Positions 61,029-64,000 of a stretch of DNA of 64,000 nucleotides are shown here, in pieces. This DNA comes from Mobilitalea torta. GTDB taxonomy: Bacteria > Bacillota > Clostridia > Lachnospirales > Lachnospiraceae. Position 1 is the first letter of the stretch, and each line of letters begins with the position of its first letter. The notes under the pieces were generated by a model. It saw only the letters and a list, made by a program, of their open reading frames with translations, was not told where the DNA came from and searched no databases. The stretch covers positions 124,001-188,000 of the forward strand of contig NZ_JBNPXH010000006.1 in the NCBI RefSeq assembly GCF_050433395.1. Reading direction: 5' to 3'. A program made the translations under genes and the position numbers.

Positions 61029-61703
61029 ATGAGATATATTACCATTGCTCTGGCAAAGGGCCGGCTGGCATTTCATACATTGGAGATGCTGGAGAAAATC
61101 GGAATTTCCTGTGATGAGATAAAGGATAAATCCTCCAGAAAGCTGATTTTTGTAAATGAGGAGCTGAAGCTGAAGTTCTTTCTGGCAAAAGCCAGTGATG
61201 TGCCCACTTATGTGGAGTATGGAGCTGCTGATATCGGCGTTGTGGGAAAGGATACCATACTGGAGGAAGGCCGCAAGATGTATGAGGTGGTGGACCTGGG
61301 GCTGGGCAAATGCAGGATGTGTGTGGCTGGACCCGCTTCCGCCAGGGAATTGCTGAAGCACGGGGAGCTGATCCGGGTAGCTACCAAATATCCCAATATA
61401 GCCAAGGATTATTTCTATAATAAGAAGCATCAGACCGTGGAGATTATCAAGCTCAACGGTTCCATTGAATTGGCCCCCATCGTCGGGCTCTCCGAGGTCA
61501 TCGTAGATATTGTGGAAACAGGCTCCACCCTCCGGGAAAACGGACTTATGGTGCTGGAGGAGATCTGCAGCCTGTCGGCCCGTATGGTGGTCAACGAGGT
61601 AAGCATGAAGATGGAGCATGAGAGAATCTCCAAAATAATACGGGATCTGAAGGATGTTGTACAGGGAAATAACGAAGCGTTGGAAAGGGCGGGACAGATA
61701 TGA
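61029..61703 (+). CDS. hisG: ATP phosphoribosyltransferase, short form
   Basis: Protein of 224 residues. ITIALAKGRLAF at the start, SRKLIFVNEELKLKFFLAKASDVPTYVEYGAADIGVVGKDT in part, and DIVETGSTLRENGL (PRPP loop) are the family features. The short form lacks the C-terminal ACT-like domain, so it needs HisZ, encoded just before it. First step of histidine synthesis. GGAGGGAGG precedes ATG. Confidence 0.96.
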   Translation: MRYITIALAKGRLAFHTLEMLEKIGISCDEIKDKSSRKLIFVNEELKLKFFLAKASDVPTYVEYGAADIGVVGKDTILEEGRKMYEVVDLGLGKCRMCVAGPASARELLKHGELIRVATKYPNIAKDYFYNKKHQTVEIIKLNGSIELAPIVGLSEVIVDIVETGSTLRENGLMVLEEICSLSARMVVNEVSMKMEHERISKIIRDLKDVVQGNNEALERAGQI

Positions 61704-62989
61704 GAATCGTTGAGCTGAATGCGGAAACCAGAAAGAATATATTAGAGGACCTGTTAAAGAGAAGTCCGAACCAGTATGAGCAATACGCCGATAAGGTGGC
61801 GGATATCTTAAAGGAAGTAAAGACCAGAAGGGATGAAGCCCTGTTTGAATACACAGAGAGGTTTGATAAGGCAAGAATTACGAAGGAAACGATCCGGGTT
61901 ACGGAGGAGGAGATAGACGACGCATATACTAAGGTGGATTCCTCCGTCGTGGAGGTCATACGCAAGGCTATCAAAAATATTGAAAGCTATCACAGCAAAC
62001 AGAAGCAGTATGGATGGTTTGATACTACGGAGAACGGAACCATCCTGGGGCAGAAGGTAACTCCCATCGCTGCCGCAGGAGTATATGTGCCGGGGGGTAA
62101 GGCAGCCTATCCTTCCTCCGTGCTCATGAATGTGATTCCGGCCAGGGTCGCAGGCGTTACCAGAATAGCCATGACCACCCCTCCCGACCGGGAAGGCAGA
62201 GTGAATCCGGGAACTCTGGTAGCCGCAAGGGAAGCCGGAGTGACAGAAATCTATAAGGCGGGAGGAGCCCAGGCAATTGCCGCTCTGGCCTATGGTACGG
62301 AGAGCATCGCCAAGGTAGATAAAATTGTTGGCCCCGGCAATATCTATGTGGCATTGGCAAAGAAAGCCGTCTACGGACATGTCAGCATTGATTCCATCGC
62401 AGGACCCAGTGAGATTCTGGTATTGGCCGATGAGACCGCCAATCCCCGGTATATTGCGGCAGATCTGCTGTCCCAGGCGGAGCATGACGAATTGGCCTCC
62501 GCAATCCTGATTACCACCAGCAAGGAGCTGGCCCGGAAGGTATCCCAGGAGGTAGACCGGTTTGTTCAGGAGCTTTCCCGCAGTGAGATGATACGCAGTT
62601 CCCTGGATAATTACGGGTATCTCATGGTGGCGGAGACCCTGGAGGACGCCATTGATGCTGCCAATGAAATTGCTTCCGAACACCTGGAAATCATGACAAA
62701 GGATGCTTTTATGGTTATGACGAAGATCAGAAATGCGGGCGCGATCTTTATCGGAGAATATTCCAGCGAGCCTCTGGGCGACTATATGGCCGGACCAAAC
62801 CACATCCTGCCTACCAACGGCACGGCAAAATTCTTCTCACCCCTGGGGGTGGATGATTTCATCAAGAAGTCAAGTATCATTGCCTATTCCCGGGAAGCTC
62901 TGGAGCCGATCTATAAGGATATTGTAAAATTTGCCGATTCGGAGGGATTGACAGCACATGCCAATTCTATTGCGGTACGTTTTGAATAA
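61700..62989 (+). CDS. hisD: Histidinol dehydrogenase
   Basis: Protein of 429 residues. Features: GGKAAYPSSVLMN, KIVGPGNIYVALAKK, GPSEILVLAD, SQAEHDELASAIL (zinc ligands Gln/His), and AGPNHILPTNGTAKF. It carries out the last two oxidations of histidine synthesis with NAD+ and Zn2+. Its ATG overlaps the hisG stop by 4 bases (ATGA), so the two are translationally coupled. Confidence 0.97.
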   Translation: MRIVELNAETRKNILEDLLKRSPNQYEQYADKVADILKEVKTRRDEALFEYTERFDKARITKETIRVTEEEIDDAYTKVDSSVVEVIRKAIKNIESYHSKQKQYGWFDTTENGTILGQKVTPIAAAGVYVPGGKAAYPSSVLMNVIPARVAGVTRIAMTTPPDREGRVNPGTLVAAREAGVTEIYKAGGAQAIAALAYGTESIAKVDKIVGPGNIYVALAKKAVYGHVSIDSIAGPSEILVLADETANPRYIAADLLSQAEHDELASAILITTSKELARKVSQEVDRFVQELSRSEMIRSSLDNYGYLMVAETLEDAIDAANEIASEHLEIMTKDAFMVMTKIRNAGAIFIGEYSSEPLGDYMAGPNHILPTNGTAKFFSPLGVDDFIKKSSIIAYSREALEPIYKDIVKFADSEGLTAHANSIAVRFE

Positions 62990-63028
62990 GATAGGAACGC
63001 ATTGTTTCGGTTCGTCGAGAAAAGAAGT

Positions 63029-63056
63029 TTGACATTTAATTGACGTATAGTATAAT
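63029..63056 (+). promoter_or_regulatory. Promoter inside the his cluster, before hisB
   Basis: TTGACA (63029-63034), 16 bases, TATAAT (63051-63056). The -10 box is part of the repeat unit that follows, so the repeat carries promoter function here. Confidence 0.6.
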
Positions 63057-63205
63057 TAAAGCGGAATGAGCATGATGCGAGCGTGCTCGCGATCATGCGA
63101 TTGGAGCTGAAGATCATGAACATATCTTTGTTCATGATATAATTAAAGCGGAATGAGGAAATGCAAGCTTGTTTGCGGTTTCCGACTGGAGCTGAAGATC
63201 ATGAA
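63051..63205 (+). repeat. Mosaic repeat: constant blocks around exchangeable hairpins
   Basis: Two units 87 bases apart. Each begins TATAATTAAAGCGGAATGAG (63051 and 63138), has a unique hairpin (63070-63098 and 63157-63183, unrelated in sequence), and then GAYTGGAGCTGAAGATCATG (63099 and 63184). A third hairpin (63112-63138) links the units. The constant blocks resemble those upstream of spoIIP. Confidence 0.85.
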
Positions 63206-63240
63206 AGAGAGAAGTATACAGAAAGTGAGGAACATGCAGG

Positions 63241-63834
63241 ATGACCATCCGAAATGCAGTGATAAGCCGTAAGACAAGGGAGACGGAGATCGATATGGAA
63301 TTTACTGTGGACGGAAGCGGCAAGGCAGAGATTGAGACCGGGGTCGGTTTCTTTGATCATATGCTGGATAGCTTTTCAAGACATGGCTTCTTTGATCTGA
63401 AGCTGGCGGTAAAGGGTGATTTATACGTGGATTCACACCATACGGTTGAGGATACCGGTATTGTTCTGGGACAGGCGATAAAAAAAGCATTAGGGGACAA
63501 GCAGGGGATAAAACGTTATGGTTCCTGCATTCTTCCCATGGATGAGAGTCTGGTGCTCTGCGCCATTGATTTATCAGGACGGCCTTATTTGTCCTATGAG
63601 CTGGATCTCACGGCAGACAGGCTGGGATATATGGAAGCGGAGCTGGTAAAGGAATTTTTCTATGCTCTTTCCTATTCGGCCGGCATGAACTTACATATCA
63701 AAAAAATCAGCGGCGGCAATAACCACCACGTGGCGGAAGCGGCCTTCAAAGCCTTTGCCAAGGCTCTGGATGAGGCCTGCGGCTATGACCAGCGGATCAG
63801 CGGGGTATTATCAACAAAGGGTTCCATGGAATAG
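63241..63834 (+). CDS. hisB: Imidazoleglycerol-phosphate dehydratase
   Basis: Monofunctional protein of 197 residues. GVGFFDHMLDSFSRHGFFD, DSHHTVEDTGIVLGQA and NNHHVAEAAFKAFA carry the metal-binding histidines. It dehydrates IGP in histidine synthesis. The ribosome site GTGAGGAA is 10 or more bases from ATG 63241. It is separated from hisD by the repeat-rich 250-base gap. Confidence 0.96.
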   Translation: MTIRNAVISRKTRETEIDMEFTVDGSGKAEIETGVGFFDHMLDSFSRHGFFDLKLAVKGDLYVDSHHTVEDTGIVLGQAIKKALGDKQGIKRYGSCILPMDESLVLCAIDLSGRPYLSYELDLTADRLGYMEAELVKEFFYALSYSAGMNLHIKKISGGNNHHVAEAAFKAFAKALDEACGYDQRISGVLSTKGSME

Positions 63835-63915
63835 ACCTTCCTATAATGTGGGATGATAGAATATGGATCCACCGCTCATTAATTTTTAACTGCCAGGGGC
63901 AGAACGGAGGCTGAT

Positions 63916-64000
63916 ATGAAATTATTTCCGGCAATTGATATAAAAAACGGGCAATGCGTCAGACTGAGACAGGGCAACTTTCAGGATGTATTGGTATATT
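63916..64000 (+). CDS. hisA: Phosphoribosylformimino-AICAR ribotide isomerase, 3' end missing
   Basis: First 28 residues only: MKLFPAIDIKNGQCVRLRQG, the characteristic HisA start with the conserved PAIDI and Asp8 general base. CGGAGG precedes ATG 63916. hisH, often between hisB and hisA, is not here. Confidence 0.92.
   Translation, partial: MKLFPAIDIKNGQCVRLRQGNFQDVLVY

Noticed and set aside
61808..62803. 331-codon minus-strand open frame inside hisD
   Set aside because: hisD is unambiguous; the antisense frame is explained by codon bias of the plus strand.

Overview
The window looks like chromosomal DNA of an endospore-forming, chemotactic, saccharolytic member of the Clostridia, most likely family Lachnospiraceae. 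The grounds are the spore genes gpr and spoIIP, the order rpsT / gpr / spoIIP / lepA / hemW / hrcA-grpE-dnaK-dnaJ-prmA, a short-form hisG paired with hisZ, strong AGGAGG ribosome sites, occasional TTG/GTG starts, and two YesM-type kinase genes beside sugar-binding lipoproteins. The family is inferred from gene content and order, not from a search.

Layout. 1-2.1 kb: a two-gene ABC exporter, cut at the window edge. 2.1-2.4 kb: a self-contained promoter / mini-gene / terminator unit whose 44-codon frame carries an in-frame TAA. 2.5-5.7 kb: rsgA and a chemoreceptor. 5.8-8.7 kb: a small regulator pair, then a V4R sensor protein and a diguanylate cyclase in one operon. 8.7-13.4 kb: a YesM-like kinase and a solute-binding lipoprotein with neither response regulator nor permeases beside them, then an MFS carrier. 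13.6-18.4 kb: a large secreted YcdB/PepSY-like protein with S-layer repeats, a stretch resembling a decayed IS605/TnpB right end, an RNHCP zinc protein, and a MerR/GyrI regulator. 18.6-32.1 kb: the conserved core of rpsT, gpr, spoIIP, lepA, hemW, the CIRCE-controlled hrcA-grpE-dnaK-dnaJ operon, and prmA.

32.2-50.4 kb is an accessory carbohydrate locus of about 18 kb. It holds a YesN/YesM two-component system, a sugar-type ABC importer (lipoprotein plus two permeases), an AraA/FucI-like sugar isomerase, an SGNH hydrolase, an 824-residue protein of unknown family, a GH2 beta-mannosidase-like enzyme, a GH3 enzyme and a GH140/DUF4038-like enzyme. None of the glycosidases has a visible signal peptide. 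The simplest reading is that an oligosaccharide is imported whole, taken apart in the cytoplasm, and one released sugar is isomerised. The locus separates prmA from rsmE, which are commonly adjacent in related genomes, and its right edge carries a frameshifted gene remnant.

51-64 kb returns to housekeeping: rsmE, a small alarmone synthetase, an RsmF-like methyltransferase, two pseudouridine synthases, a HAD phosphatase, recU, several small proteins, then hisZGD-hisB-hisA (hisA cut by the window end).

The least explained material is intergenic. There are three relatives of a palindromic repeat (18.5, 19.1, 22.2 kb). A mosaic of constant blocks and changing hairpins occurs before both spoIIP and hisB, 42 kb apart. 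A tandem repeat runs into the gpr ribosome site. A single copy of what looks like a type I-C CRISPR repeat sits directly upstream of an rluA-family start codon.
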